Shown piece by piece: positions 35,201 to 45,071 of a DNA stretch of 64,000 nt. Numbering within the stretch: the stretch's first letter is position 1; each line of letters opens with the position of its first letter. The position numbers were made by a program, and so were the translations under genes. Under the pieces are notes generated by a model. That model was not told where the DNA came from and did no database searches. It saw nothing but the letters and a program-made list of their open reading frames with translations. The stretch is from Meandrina meandrites (Eukaryota > Cnidaria > Anthozoa > Scleractinia > Meandrinidae): the NCBI GenBank assembly GCA_963693305.1, contig OY855904.1:16577496-16641495 (forward strand), given 5' to 3'.

Positions 35201-37287
35201 GCTTGTTCTGTATCCTTGTTGCAGATTCTTCCTCATTGTACCTGGAAAGAGTGGAAACGAGTTCTTGAGATGTGTCGGTATCTTGTCAAGAAAAGTATTT
35301 TACAGGTGCTGCTTTTTGGACAGTTATTTATTACAGATTCTTTACTATTGTTTTATCAGATCTGTTAACTCCTTATTCAAAACTTGTGCATTGCGCAGGG
35401 GAATGTACTGGAAGGAGTTTTTATCTGAAATATAAACTGCTTGTACTCATGGGATAACTGCTAGTTGAGTCTCCAATTAATTTTGTTAACTGAATTTCAT
35501 TCCTCGCTCATATAGATTGCCTCCACAGAAAGTGTTCCTTGTTTGCAGACAATGGACAGTAGTCAAGGTATGTGATTGTGAGAGAAACAGGGACAGGTTA
35601 GAAAATAATAGTTGTTTGCTTCCCCTCATGTGCAGTTTAAACTTACACAAAAACAAAAGCAAACACATTTTTGTGTTTGTTTTTGCTTTTAGGATTCCTA
35701 GATTAAAATGCTGTGGATTCTGAATTACAAAAGCAGTGATTTATTGATTTAAACAAATTTGACATAAGGGAAGTCGTTTATTTGAGACAGGAGTTTATAT
35801 AAGTTATGAAACTACAGCACAAAAGATATTGTTTTTTAATGCATGTATAAAGATGAAACCCCCTAGATATTCCTCAGTTTGCTTTCTTTTACAGCAGAAG
35901 TTAATTACAGCAAAGGAGCTTGTTGAGAATTCAAGCTCACTTCTCAGCTTCACATTAATTGATTGTTATTTCTTGCAGATGTCTATGAACTCTCTGTGTT
36001 ATTATTAGACGTGTTGGAAGTACTTCACAGCCCTTTGTGCACTGCATGGGCCAATCCACTTGTGTGGCTTTATGTTATCAGGCATTACATCACAGCTATA
36101 AAGGAAATTGTGGATGAAATTGTGAGCGCTACGGTTTATATTTGTTTTTATGTATTAAAAAGTTTGAGAGCTTAAAGAGAAGTTATGATTATCACTGAAG
36201 TTAACAGCAATAATTGCTGTTATCTCACTAATCATTTTCACATTGATTATGAGTTTGATACTCAGAGTTTTGATATACAAACTTAAGGTGCAGATTATAA
36301 AGGGATAGGACAGGATCTCGACACAAATAAGTTTCTGTATCTAAAGAACACTTCAGAGCTTCATAGCTTGTGTCATTTTGACTTGTGTGTAAACTGGAGG
36401 AACAAAGAGACTTCTGGGGTGCTTACCATTTAGCCAAAAAATCTGGAAATTTCGGTTGAAAGTCAGATGGAACAGTGATTTTCCGGAAAATCCGTTCGAA
36501 ATTTGTGGACTTCCTCCAGAGGTGGTCCTCTTTTTCTGTTCGGAATGGAACGTCGGAAATTTTCTCGCCATTTGCATAATTTCTCAGTTCCAGTCTCTCA
36601 TCAACGGAAAACAATAACAAGAAACCGAACTTCAAATGGTAAGCGCCATCTTGTTTGGTTGGTTTGCCGATTTTGGAAAATCCCTTACCATTAATCAATG
36701 TTCATTCCAACCTGTTCCTTCCGACAAATGGTAAGCACCCCAGAGCTCAAATTTGATACAGTAGTGAGTAGCTGCTATTGTATCCACCTTGTGGGTGTAT
36801 TGAATTTGAAATGTGTGGTTCCAGAAAATATATCCATACCCCATGGATGATCATTGGAAATTCCGAAGGGGGGGGGGGGGGGGGGGGAGGGAGGGGAGGG
36901 GAGGGAGGAGGGGTCTTAAAGACCACAATTTCATAAGAAAAGTATAAGAAGGGCTTGAAACCAATAAACCCTCCAACGGGGGAGTATGCATATTTTCTGA
37001 AACACAAATAAGTTACAAGGTTTATCGAAAACCACATTTATACTGATACAATGGATTTGGTTTTATTTCAGACTGATGAGGCAGCAACAGCACTGGTGTT
37101 TGCACATGTGTGTCATGTGATGACCTTTGTACCTGTTGACTGCATTGATCAGCTGTTTGTTCTGGCCCTGGACTTGGTGGCCAGGCCTTCAGTGTCAAAC
37201 TGTGAGCAGTTGAAGCATTCAATAAACAGTTTATCATCTGAAGTGCATAGGGCAGCATTGACACAAAAACTGAATCAAGATTTGTAG
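23243..37287 (+). CDS. GEMIN4: Gem-associated protein 4 (Gemin4), SMN complex component
   Basis: Twelve exons: 23243-23620, 26546-27425, 28706-28995, 29326-29640, 30484-30639, 32048-32450, 32888-33025, 33928-34073, 35225-35305, 35516-35567, 35979-36121 and 37072-37287. All phases join; 3198 nt, 1065 aa (human 1058 aa). Gemin4 is a helical scaffold of the SMN complex that assembles Sm cores on snRNAs. Similarity to vertebrate Gemin4 is clearest at the start (TVLIHCAFLLADKKAV, VSGAIREI), at EFTEAIVLPF, at DWTIPLHLEQLLSAAYIKYK, and at ILPHCTWKEWKRVLEM followed by LVKKSILQ. Exon 2 ends at a GTGAGC donor at 27426, since later donors break the frame. The first in-frame ATG (23243) is the start. Human GEMIN4 is nearly intronless, unlike this copy. 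Confidence is high for identity, moderate for the small exons 9-11. Confidence 0.88.
24080..25991. mobile_element. Inverted-repeat (CAGGGCTCGACACTAAC) element enclosing a reverse-transcriptase ORF
   Basis: Both ends carry the same roughly 41-bp inverted terminus, beginning cagggctcgacactaacggt on the left and ending accgttagtgtcgagccctg on the right. A third internal terminus (gttagtgtcgagccctg) ends at 25881. Words gctagtggctagt and actagccaaaa repeat in the arms and also at 23835-23900. This looks like hAT-like CAGGG-ended elements, nested or head-to-tail, with a LINE fragment lying inside. No flanking target duplication was found. Confidence 0.55.
24267..25844 (-). mobile_element. 5'-truncated non-LTR retrotransposon ORF (reverse transcriptase)
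   Basis: About 525 uninterrupted codons encode a reverse transcriptase. Recognised motifs are NGKAAGMDSITTELLK (motif 0/1 region), FVDYEKAFDSV (motif A, near residue 193), GVKQGCVMSGFLF (motif B) and YADDIAL (motif C, near residue 295). The C-terminal domain has GCETWR and RGRPRETWRRT, as in many invertebrate LINE ORFs. The N-terminal endonuclease is absent, and the open frame runs into flanking repeat at about 25835, so the listed start is arbitrary. It lies antisense in GEMIN4 intron 1. The lack of frameshifts suggests a recent insertion. Confidence 0.9.
26150..26409 (-). mobile_element. tRNA-derived SINE in GEMIN4 intron 1
   Basis: Reverse-complement copy of the family seen at 9606-9950. 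The tRNA-like head is at the right end (plus-strand aaccattaggccactgcacc); the body contains gatgggatgctttagtccat and ttatacacctgggtggagag. It ends about 140 bases before GEMIN4 exon 2. Confidence 0.75.
28045..28666. mobile_element. Pogo/Tigger-like nonautonomous element in GEMIN4 intron 2
   Basis: The termini cagtggaaccccg and cggggttccactg are inverted and lie between TA dinucleotides (28043-28044 and 28667-28668). Subterminal ttaatacggccac words repeat on both arms. At 622 bp there is no transposase. TA target and CAGTGGAACC ends fit the pogo branch of Tc1/mariner. Degenerate related sequence occurs near 60528-60720. Confidence 0.75.
30085..30310 (+). mobile_element. tRNA-derived SINE in GEMIN4 intron 4
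   Basis: A tRNA-like head (A-box tagcttagcggttga, B-box gagttcaattcc, closing gggactc stem against gagtctc) is followed by a body with ggatagagcctctccctact and gcttggtccatcactg. Its body differs from the other two SINE families here. Confidence 0.6.
31578..31769. mobile_element. Short inverted-repeat element (CTCCCATATGAAATGGACGG family), copy 1
   Basis: The block contains gactcccatatgaaatggac and gatgctcgtcg, followed by gtctcgcttagggtgttctg. It shares most of its length with 34168-34475, inverted in part. The left gcatgcacctgggg and right cccggggcatgcac edges are complementary. It lies in GEMIN4 intron 5. Confidence 0.6.
33210..33770. repeat. GGATCTT-rich degenerate repeat and a ~50-bp tandem pair in GEMIN4 intron 7
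   Basis: 33210-33440 is filled with caaggatctt, aaggatcttc and complementary words. 33672-33765 holds two copies of a unit gagtctctggggaataaact, followed by ataaaatttttggggt and ttcattcccc-like ends. Neither is coding. Confidence 0.5.
34168..34475. mobile_element. Short inverted-repeat element (CTCCCATATGAAATGGACGG family), copy 2
   Basis: The left arm gactcccatatgaaatggac through gatgctcgtcg is exactly complementary to the right arm near 34430-34462. The interior contains ccctaaaagag twice and ccctaagcgagacc. It sits in GEMIN4 intron 8 next to exon 8. Confidence 0.75.
36416..36741. mobile_element. MITE with GGGGTGCTTACCATTT ends in GEMIN4 intron 11
   Basis: Termini ggggtgcttaccattt and aaatggtaagcacccc are perfect 16-bp inverted repeats enclosing 326 bp. 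No flanking duplication was identified. Related cttaccat/atggtaag ends occur in the smaller elements at 38797 and 43387. Confidence 0.75.
36867..36913. repeat. Poly-G/GGGAGG tract
   Basis: A run of about 20 G is followed by ggga/gggg units in GEMIN4 intron 11, about 160 bases before the last exon. It is a potential G-quadruplex on the transcribed RNA (inference). Confidence 0.7.
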
Positions 37288-39223
37288 ATTGAAAGACGCT
37301 AAGACAACATTTGCCGTAAAACACAGGTGCTCTTGTTATGGCTCTGCTCTGTTTTCCTGAGAGAACTGGGAAATTTAATCAAGATGGTGTAATTGTGCCT
37401 TGTGGAAGAAAAGAAAGAAAGCCTACCGCTGCACACAGTGTGTAACACTAGATTAAGGAAAATTTTTCTGCCAGGGAGTTGTTACTTATGGGAAGGCTCC
37501 ACTCCCCGTGGTCCAAGCACTGGCCCATTTACTTTTTGACAGAAAAAGTAAACGTTTGTGAACCTTTCATATTTTTTATTAAAATAAAAATTTCCCTACC
37601 CTTTCTATACTTCAACCTGTGAAATCACTTCCCCTTTTACATACCTCCAGCTTGAAAAAGGTACCCTTAAATTGGGAGGAGCCCCCGAGAGGTACACCCT
37701 ACAATGGACTATAATATTATAGGCCTTTCTTCTTCTGTACTAAATAGAGCAAACTCAATCCAGTGACCATGTTTTCTTTATTCCACTGATACATTAGACA
37801 ACAAAGTGTTCAATAGTGATTATTATAAAAAGACTGTGAATAGTCATTGGTTTATACATTTCAGGTGATATTCCTGTTCAATTGCTGAGAAGGAAAAATG
37901 GTCCACTCACCCACATTTCAGTGATTCAACCAGGAAAAATAAGAGGAACTATGCCCAAATCTGTTGGCTTTTGATATAAAATCATATCCATCACTGCATT
38001 TACAAGTTTACAAAATATGTTCATTTAGATACTTTAGATAAAGTACAATGGTAGCATATTGGGTAAAAACAAGTATGGGTCTGCTGACACTGGCTTGGTT
38101 GTCTCTCACTGAGCTCTGTGATTTTGAACAGTCAGGGGAAACAAGTGCCATGTTGGCAACTTTTCATTGAAGCACTTGAAATTTTAGAAGTTGCTAGTAT
38201 TTATAGCGTGGGCACTCATAAGTACTCTGCAAATCATCTCACCGATTAGTAACTTTACCATGAAGACTGCAGACGCGCAGGATATTGGAACTTGTTAAAA
38301 CTGGCACTTGTCGTATGTTTGATTGCATAAACTAGCAATCTCAAACATTATTTTATGAGAAGTCTAATAATCACAGGTGTATTTGAAATTCAACAAGTTC
38401 AGTGGATGTATTAGAACAAGAATAAGGAAAACGAAACTAAGTAGTTTTAAAATAAATTTGTCAACTAAAGCGACAGCATAATTAATTCACCAATGTGTTA
38501 AATACTATGGAACAGTCACTATACCAAAATGATCCATCAGCAAATTACTTTACTAATAATTGCCCTTACTTTGGTCTTTAATATAAAAATGTCATTAAAT
38601 ATGAAGCCCTGAATTATCTTAAACTAGATATTAGCCATTACAATAGCTTAGCATTTCAATATGCAATAATATACAGGAGGGCTAATTGATGCTGTTGTAG
38701 CAACATCTTGTCTAAAATATTTACAATCTTTAAATATTAGCACAATGACAAAAGAGGCAACTGCCTTGAACACCTGAAGCATTTCAAACATTACAGGCCC
38801 TTACCACTAGTCAGAACTGGCCGGCCAGACCAGTACATTCAAGAACAGAATTCTGTTGTTTATCAGATACCTCCTGTCAAATTAGTCAATGCCTTGATAT
38901 TATACACTGTTGTGGATTGCGTGAAAACATCATGAAAAGGCCCATTTCACATCCAAAACCACTGGACTGGCCGGCCAGTTCTGCTGACTAATGGTAAGTG
39001 CCCTGACCGACAGTAAGGAAAACAAAGCAGTTATAAATTCCACACAAGAACATTTCTTCACTTATCCACTTTGTTAAAATGTTAAAAAAGAATCAGTCAT
39101 TGTTTTAATTTAATATTAAAAGTTATCCTGCTTTGTCAGACTGTTGTCTGTTTTGTCCATGTGCCACACAAATTTATTACCAATTACAAATGTTTTATGT
39201 TCTTGAAACACAGCAGAATGTAA
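37288..39223. other. Convergent spacer between GEMIN4 and YPEL5 copy A
   Basis: A plus-strand AATAAA at 37583-37588 could serve GEMIN4, and a minus-strand AATAAA (plus tttatt, 39173-39178) could serve the YPEL5 copy. A small MITE lies at 38797-39005. No gene is seen in the rest. Confidence 0.55.
38797..39005. mobile_element. MITE with CTTACCA..GGCCGGCCAG arms
   Basis: Inverted arms: the left reads cccttaccactagtcagaac then tggccggccag, and the right is its complement ending taatggtaagtgccc. It is about 209 bp. A miniature relative of about 63 bp is at 43387-43449. Confidence 0.7.
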
Positions 39224-42200
39224 TTAGTCACCAATTTCTTCAATTCCTTCACTCTCTGTCACCAGTGCTCGCTCCAGTATAACTTGACCTTCCTACAAGC
39301 ATGTGTAAAAAATATTGCTTTAAAGATGCACAACACTCATAATTTGGACATCTTTATACTTAACATGAAAAATAAATCCCACCTTATATTGTTGGCTCTC
39401 TTCTGTTGCATATTCCTGTCATCATGAATGAATTTATAGCATAAAAAAAGATAAAGACACGCAGAGGAGTTAATTCTAGTTGCTCCTATGTTAACTTAGT
39501 AAGAGTCATGGAAGGGCAATGAATGACTTTATAAAAGAATGAATAAATGAAATATGGATGGAATGATTTAATGGATGAAAGAAAGAAAGAACCAACTGAC
39601 CCACCCACCCAATGACCAACCCACAACCGACCCACCAACCAACCAACCAACTGGGAGGGGCAGCAGCCTGACAGTAGTTATAGGGTGTTGGGGATCTAAC
39701 CTAGACATTGTGCTGCGTCCTTTGACAAGATAATATTCTTCTAAAGTGTTTTTCTCAACCCAGGTAACCATACACTACTGGAGAAAGGACTAGCATCCCA
39801 TCCAGGGATGACGACCAGTACTAGTTAAGGCACAGTTACTGAGGAAGAGTCACCTGGCTCTGCCAAATTATCCATAAGACTTCTTGATCTGTCAGAAATT
39901 TCCTGGGGGCTATGTAACTCTATATATAGACTAGAAAGTTCTGCAGTTGAAAATGATTCAGGTTTTTGAACTTTTTTGGTTTGAACTAGAATGTGTTGTT
40001 CCAAACCCCTCACACGGAAGGTTTTTGGTTTGAATCCCCCACCCCTTAGGAATTTCCAGTTAAGCCCCATACTTTCCTTTTAAAAGTTTGGCTTGGAATT
40101 TCCATTGACCTTCCATGGGGTGGGTATGGATATTTTCTGGAACTGCACAATATAGATTTTGAACATGTTTAGTACAGTCTGGGTATGATTCTTACAAGAA
40201 ACTTATTTTTTATTTTCATACATTTCTTGGAAATTGTGGTTAATTAATGACAACGTAAATTTGAAGCCCTTCACAAATGTTTATGCAAACAAAGGCAGTT
40301 TTTGGGTATTGTATCAAGGCTTAGTGGTCTGAAATGTAAGGCCAGAGAGAGAAAATTACCACCACATATCTTGGTCTAACATGGGGTAAGGCTTTCAAGG
40401 AAACCTGCCACACATCCCAACACAAATTCCCCAAGGGAATGTTTCCACCAGAACATTGTCAAACAAAAATTGAAATGGCAACTTGGACACTTACATACAT
40501 CCAGCCCAGTTTTGTGTCACAGTTCTTGCAGAAAACATCTCTGACCATGTGTCTTCCTGTGAGCTACAAATAAATGCATTTAACAATCAGACTTCCTGTA
40601 AGCAGACACCCCTGGGACAAGAAAAAGCATGCACTTAGGTGTCTCTTAAGGACGTTCGCGCTAATTGTTTATGCGCATCCTTACTGCGCACGTAATTCCT
40701 GTCGCAACGCTACGCCACGTCATGCATCGAGCGCGCGCGCTGAGGAAACTTTCCAACCACATATAGGGTGAGTAGCCGTTGCGTTAACTACGCTTGCAGT
40801 TTGCTAGCTTAAATGGTCGGTGACCCCTACTTTTTTCTTAACAGATCACTTTTGTTAACGATTATCTACGTTTTGTGAGAAAATGAAAAAAATCTATCGA
40901 TTAAAAGGTTGATTTTTTTTGCCCCACGAACGTTCGAATTCCGCTTTTTGATCTTTTCGTTTTGTCGTTCAAATGCCTCTTCCAGGGCTAAGTTTTACAT
41001 GATGGCAACACTTAAAATTATTTACGCAACAGACGCACTTCTTCAAAATATCACCAAGATCGTTTGCCTCCGTTTTCTCATCATCGATAATTTAAACTAC
41101 AAACCTTGAAAGCCGTGCGAAATTACGTGCGCCAATTTTTCAAAATCTCGGTAGTTTTCTACAGACTTTTATCTCTGAAACGAAGTCGGTGCCCCCCACT
41201 TTTTTTTGTATTTCTGACACAAGTAACTCATTATCCGTCCTCAGTAAAAAATTTAGAAAAATCTATCGACTAGAAAATGTTCGCGCGAACGTCCTTAATG
41301 GGAGCTCAAGAATGTAGTATTTTATGTGCCTAAGAACCATGGCTAAGTGTTTGCTTATGGGAGGGATCTGTCTACAGGAAGTGTCTCATAAAAAAATAAA
41401 ATTAAATATACATGTGGCCCTTCATAAAAGTAGTTATTATTTACAGAAACAACTAAAACACTTTTGCTGTGGTTTAATTTTGTTTTAGGTTTGAAATTTT
41501 TATAAACAAATTTTCAAACCAAATATTTTAACCACAACATCGGTAAAATATATACTAAAAAGTACATACCATCACTCTATCTTGAACTTCACTGTATGTT
41601 AAATTCACCCTATAATATTAATAAAGTTACTTGACATATACTGTATCAAACATGTACCCAAAACAACAAAAACACACCCTGGAGTGTCCATTTTTTACAA
41701 ATTGTACGGGATTTACAGGCTAAGTATCAAAGCACAGTTAATGACGTGTGTGGCTCTAGGCCCCTGCTGGGTCGTTACTATTTATGTCTAATCATGTTAT
41801 TTAACCCAATGGATCTTAATGCCTTTCTTGTCTCGAAAGAACAATGATTATAATTAAGCCTTTTACATATACATGTACACATACATGTTGCAACACTGTT
41901 TAGTACTATTTTATCATGAGTTTCATTTGTAACTCCCAGCCTCCCGCCCTTTAGAGGTTTGATTGTCGTTAATTATTAAAGAAATAAAAAACGCATCCGA
42001 GTGCATTGTTGAGTTATATAAGCACGTGGGAATTTTTAAGAACACGAGAGAAGTGCATAGAGAAGCACGAGGTGCAGCCGAGTGCTTCTCGCACTTCTCG
42101 AGTGTTCTTAAAAATTGCCAAGTGCTTATATAACTCAACAATGCATGAGGATGAAGTTTTTTATTTCTTTTATAAAATGCTAAGGAAATAGCACGCGCTC

Positions 42201-44155
42201 AAACTTGTTATGTAAGCAGCATGCATTATAACTTGATAAAGCACGCGCGTGACGTAAGCAGCATGCTTTATGGAGCTATAATGAACTCGAACTGACCAAT
42301 CACACCGCGCACAATTACTCGAGCATTTTATAATATTGAATAAACTGTGGTTCACCCCTTGCATGATGCTATTGGTAAAGTCTCGCAGCTTACTTCCCAA
42401 AACTTCGTTTTCACTATTTTAGTGGCGCTATTTTGTGCTCTTTCACACCTCTTGTTAAACCTTTCAAATATCACTTTATAAGAGGACTTGAATGTTATGC
42501 TCAAATGATCTAAAAATTCTTCTTCTTCTGAGTTACTAGGTACATCAAATTTTATTGAACACTCACACTTTCTTGAAAAGAAATGCTCTCCCAGTAGCTC
42601 CAGTAAATTTCTGTTAGTCAAAGAAATGAAGGAAATAAAAGCTCAATTAGTTAATTCCACATTAGAACAAGTGTAAAATTAACATATACAACCATATGTA
42701 CAATATTATTATTGTCCAAGTTAAGGATTGTGTTAAAATTAACAAGTTATCTGGGCAGTTCTATGTGATATAACAAACACTTAATAGGGCTAATTGTAAA
42801 ATACAAAGCGTTCCTATAAGAAATAATTTACTGTTCCTAAACAGAATGTTAAGCCATGAATTGGCCAAGCTATATATGTCTACCATCCAGTCCCTTGATC
42901 TGTAATTCACCTTCAGCCAGCTTTACTAAATACTTCAGTCACATTTCTTCTCCGAACTTAATCAAGGCCCATATTTCACTAGCTGTCAAGTTAAAAGCAT
43001 GAAGCACACAATCCGTTCTTGCTCTCACTCACATTTTGTTTGTTTTCCAATGTTCAACATTAGTGTGTGCAAGGCTGGAACAAGCCCCTGAAAAATCCCT
43101 GGAAGAGTGTTCCATCGACACAAAACCGAGAAACACTAAAGCCCGGGCCAAACAAGAATGAGCACTTGCTCTTGTTTGGCCTAAAACTCTCATGTGCTCT
43201 CGTAGAATTTAAACATGCTCAAATTTCTCATGAGAGTCAATGATTGTTTGATCTTTCTTTCTCTCACTCAAGTCTTGACGACTCTCGTTCTTGTTTAGCC
43301 TGACCTGATGATAGTCAATGAGAGTTGACGAAAACTCTCATGGGGGTCAACTCTCATCCTTGTTTGGTCCCGGCTTAAGGGTGGTTTGCTTACCATAAGT
43401 CAGAACTGGCTGGCCAGTCCAGTGGCCAGTTCTGACAAATGGTAAGCGTTTTACAAGTCTCACTCAATTCAGACTTCTACATGTGTTCTCCCTTGGTTGA
43501 CGGCGAACAAACAAACAAAAACTAATGATAGCAATGAAATGAATGTCTTGCATTGCAGCTTTTAATCTTTACATACAAGTTTAGTAAATTATTTTCGATA
43601 TTTCCAAAAGTAGATATGTAAGGGAAACAAACACTGGTACTGAAGCTCCAAAACAGTGACTTTCATGATTTTCTGGTTTGTAGAGTGAAACATAACAGCT
43701 AATGTGTGGATATTTACATTAGATATTCTTATTGACAAGGCTATGTACTGCGTGTGCACCTATAAGCGGACAATTAATATTAGTTTCGAGCTCGCTAATG
43801 AAATGCTGTCCTTCCTTAGAATATTAAAGTACACATTCAAGTATGATGGCTGCAACGCATATTTCCAATACTTTGAAAATACAAGCTTAATCAAAGAACT
43901 TAAGCGGAAGCGAGTTGAAAATGGTTTTCTGCATTCTCCCTAACGAGTTTTCGATTTGTCGTGTAGTTCTACACCATTTTTGTCTGCTAAATCGACCCAG
44001 AATAAACGAACAACTCGATCCAATATTTATTATTCGTCCTGTAACTACCTGCTTACCATGGAAGTTAGTTGCGATCGATTCGTCAAAGCAGTGTCGCAGT
44101 TCGCACAAGAATACAGTCTAGCTCCGCCGGGGTGATGAAGAAAGATGCGACCCAT
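39224..44155 (-). CDS. YPEL5: Yippee-like 5 protein, paralogue A
   Basis: Six exons: 44057-44155, 42567-42610, 41570-41609, 40495-40563, 39383-39415 and 39224-39292 (354 nt, 117 aa; human YPEL5 121 aa). Yippee proteins are small zinc-binding proteins with two CxxC pairs. YPEL5 has been linked to the centrosome and to the CTLH/GID E3 ligase. Visible features: [20 protein letters not shown] start, [35 protein letters not shown] and [18 protein letters not shown], all diagnostic of YPEL5. Exon lengths 1-5 match paralogue B exactly; exon 6 is 3 nt shorter. Both CxxC pairs are intact, so it is likely functional. It is head-to-head with paralogue B; introns carry several MITEs. Confidence 0.93.
40650..41294. 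mobile_element. TTAA-flanked foldback element, GGACGTTCGCGCG family, copy 2
   Basis: Bounded by TTAA (40646-40649 and 41295-41298), with ends ggacgttcgcg and cgcgcgaacgtcc. At 645 bp it is a deletion derivative that keeps the right arm of copy 1 and only a short left arm. It contains ggtgacccctac and gtttatgcgcatcct. It lies in the intron between YPEL5-A exons 3 and 4. Confidence 0.85.
41976..42180. mobile_element. Near-perfect palindromic element in YPEL5-A intron 2
   Basis: The two halves are complementary almost throughout: aagaaataaaaaacgcatcc pairs with ggatgaagttttttatttct, and gcattgttgagttatataag pairs with cttatataactcaacaatgc. The centre lies in a gaagcacgaggtgc/gtgcttctcgcac stretch. 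Fold-back DNA of about 205 bp; no ORF. Confidence 0.75.
43138..43379. mobile_element. MITE with TAAGCCCGGGCCAAACAAG ends, copy 1
   Basis: The left end gcccgggccaaacaagaatg pairs with the right end catccttgtttggtcccggc. Inside, gagagt/actctc words alternate. A second copy with gaggatgag in place of gaatgag is at 51466-51698. Confidence 0.7.
43387..43449. mobile_element. Miniature CTTACCA..GGCCAG inverted repeat
   Basis: About 63 bp consisting almost only of two arms: gcttaccataagtcagaact then ggctggcc, and its complement ending acaaatggtaagc. It belongs with the element at 38797-39005. Confidence 0.6.
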
Positions 44156-45071
44156 GTTTTGGATTCCTTTTCTGTTAGCAAATGAAACGGAAAATTGGAA
44201 AGATAGACGATATTTACGTATAAACAAACACGGAGCCAAAAATGTTTTGCCGCGAACTCCTTCTTGTTCTCCTTTTGTTTTGGTTCACAAGTCACGTGAT
44301 CACTAAGCTGGTGCGATTGGCTGACACTGAATGATGATGTCACTGTTCTCAGGGAAAAGAAATCCTCCCTTTCCTGGCAGTGACAGAAACTCGTAAAATT
44401 TTTCGTATAAAGCAGTTGAAAAAATATATTTTTCTAACTTTTAAAATTTTGTTTCACTCCAGTGCTACAGCGGCGATGGGGTGTAGGGGGTTTGGGACCT
44501 AATTTTATTTTATTGCCTTGTTTTTCAACCCGTAATTCAAATTAGTTTTTCGGACAAAACCAGGAGCCTGCAGCCGTCTTCTCCTATTTCCTGGCTACCA
44601 AATCAATGGAAGCTACATGTACTGTATCTTTTGTCAACAGGGGTTTGTAGACTGATTTATCAGACAAAACCGATAGCCTACTTATAATCACGCTATACGG
44701 AGGCGGGGAGAGGTTGTAACAAAATGAAAAAATCCATATGTGATTATTGATTCAGTATAAAATATTTGACTGTTGGCCAGCCACATGTATGCGGCATGCC
44801 GGAGCCCTTTCCGGAAACTCACTCGCCCGGAAGTCACGTTGGTTAGTGAGGTCAAATAAAGGTGACATCATCAATCGTTTCTAACCAATCACTTCTCGTG
44901 TTATTTTTTGCACCAACTTAGTGATCACGTGACTGACTTACGAACCAAAACAAAGACGAACGGAGGATCGAGTTCGCGGTAAAAATATTTTTTGGCTCCG
45001 TGTTTATTACGTGAATATCGTCAAATTTTCAAACTTTTCTGATCATTTTTCCACTAAAGAGAACTCAGAAC
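44156..45071. promoter_or_regulatory. Mirrored bidirectional promoter between the two YPEL5 genes
   Basis: The 916 bp between the ATGs is an imperfect inverted duplication. Read away from each ATG, both sides show acacggagccaaaaa, then ccgcgaactc, then tttgttttggttc, then a conserved block gtcacgtgatcactaag (44291-44314; complement at 44910-44933), and then gatgatgtcac (44333-44343; complement at 44862-44872). CACGTG is an E-box core and TGACATCA resembles an ATF-type site (inference from motif knowledge). No TATA box is seen at matched positions. Confidence 0.75.
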
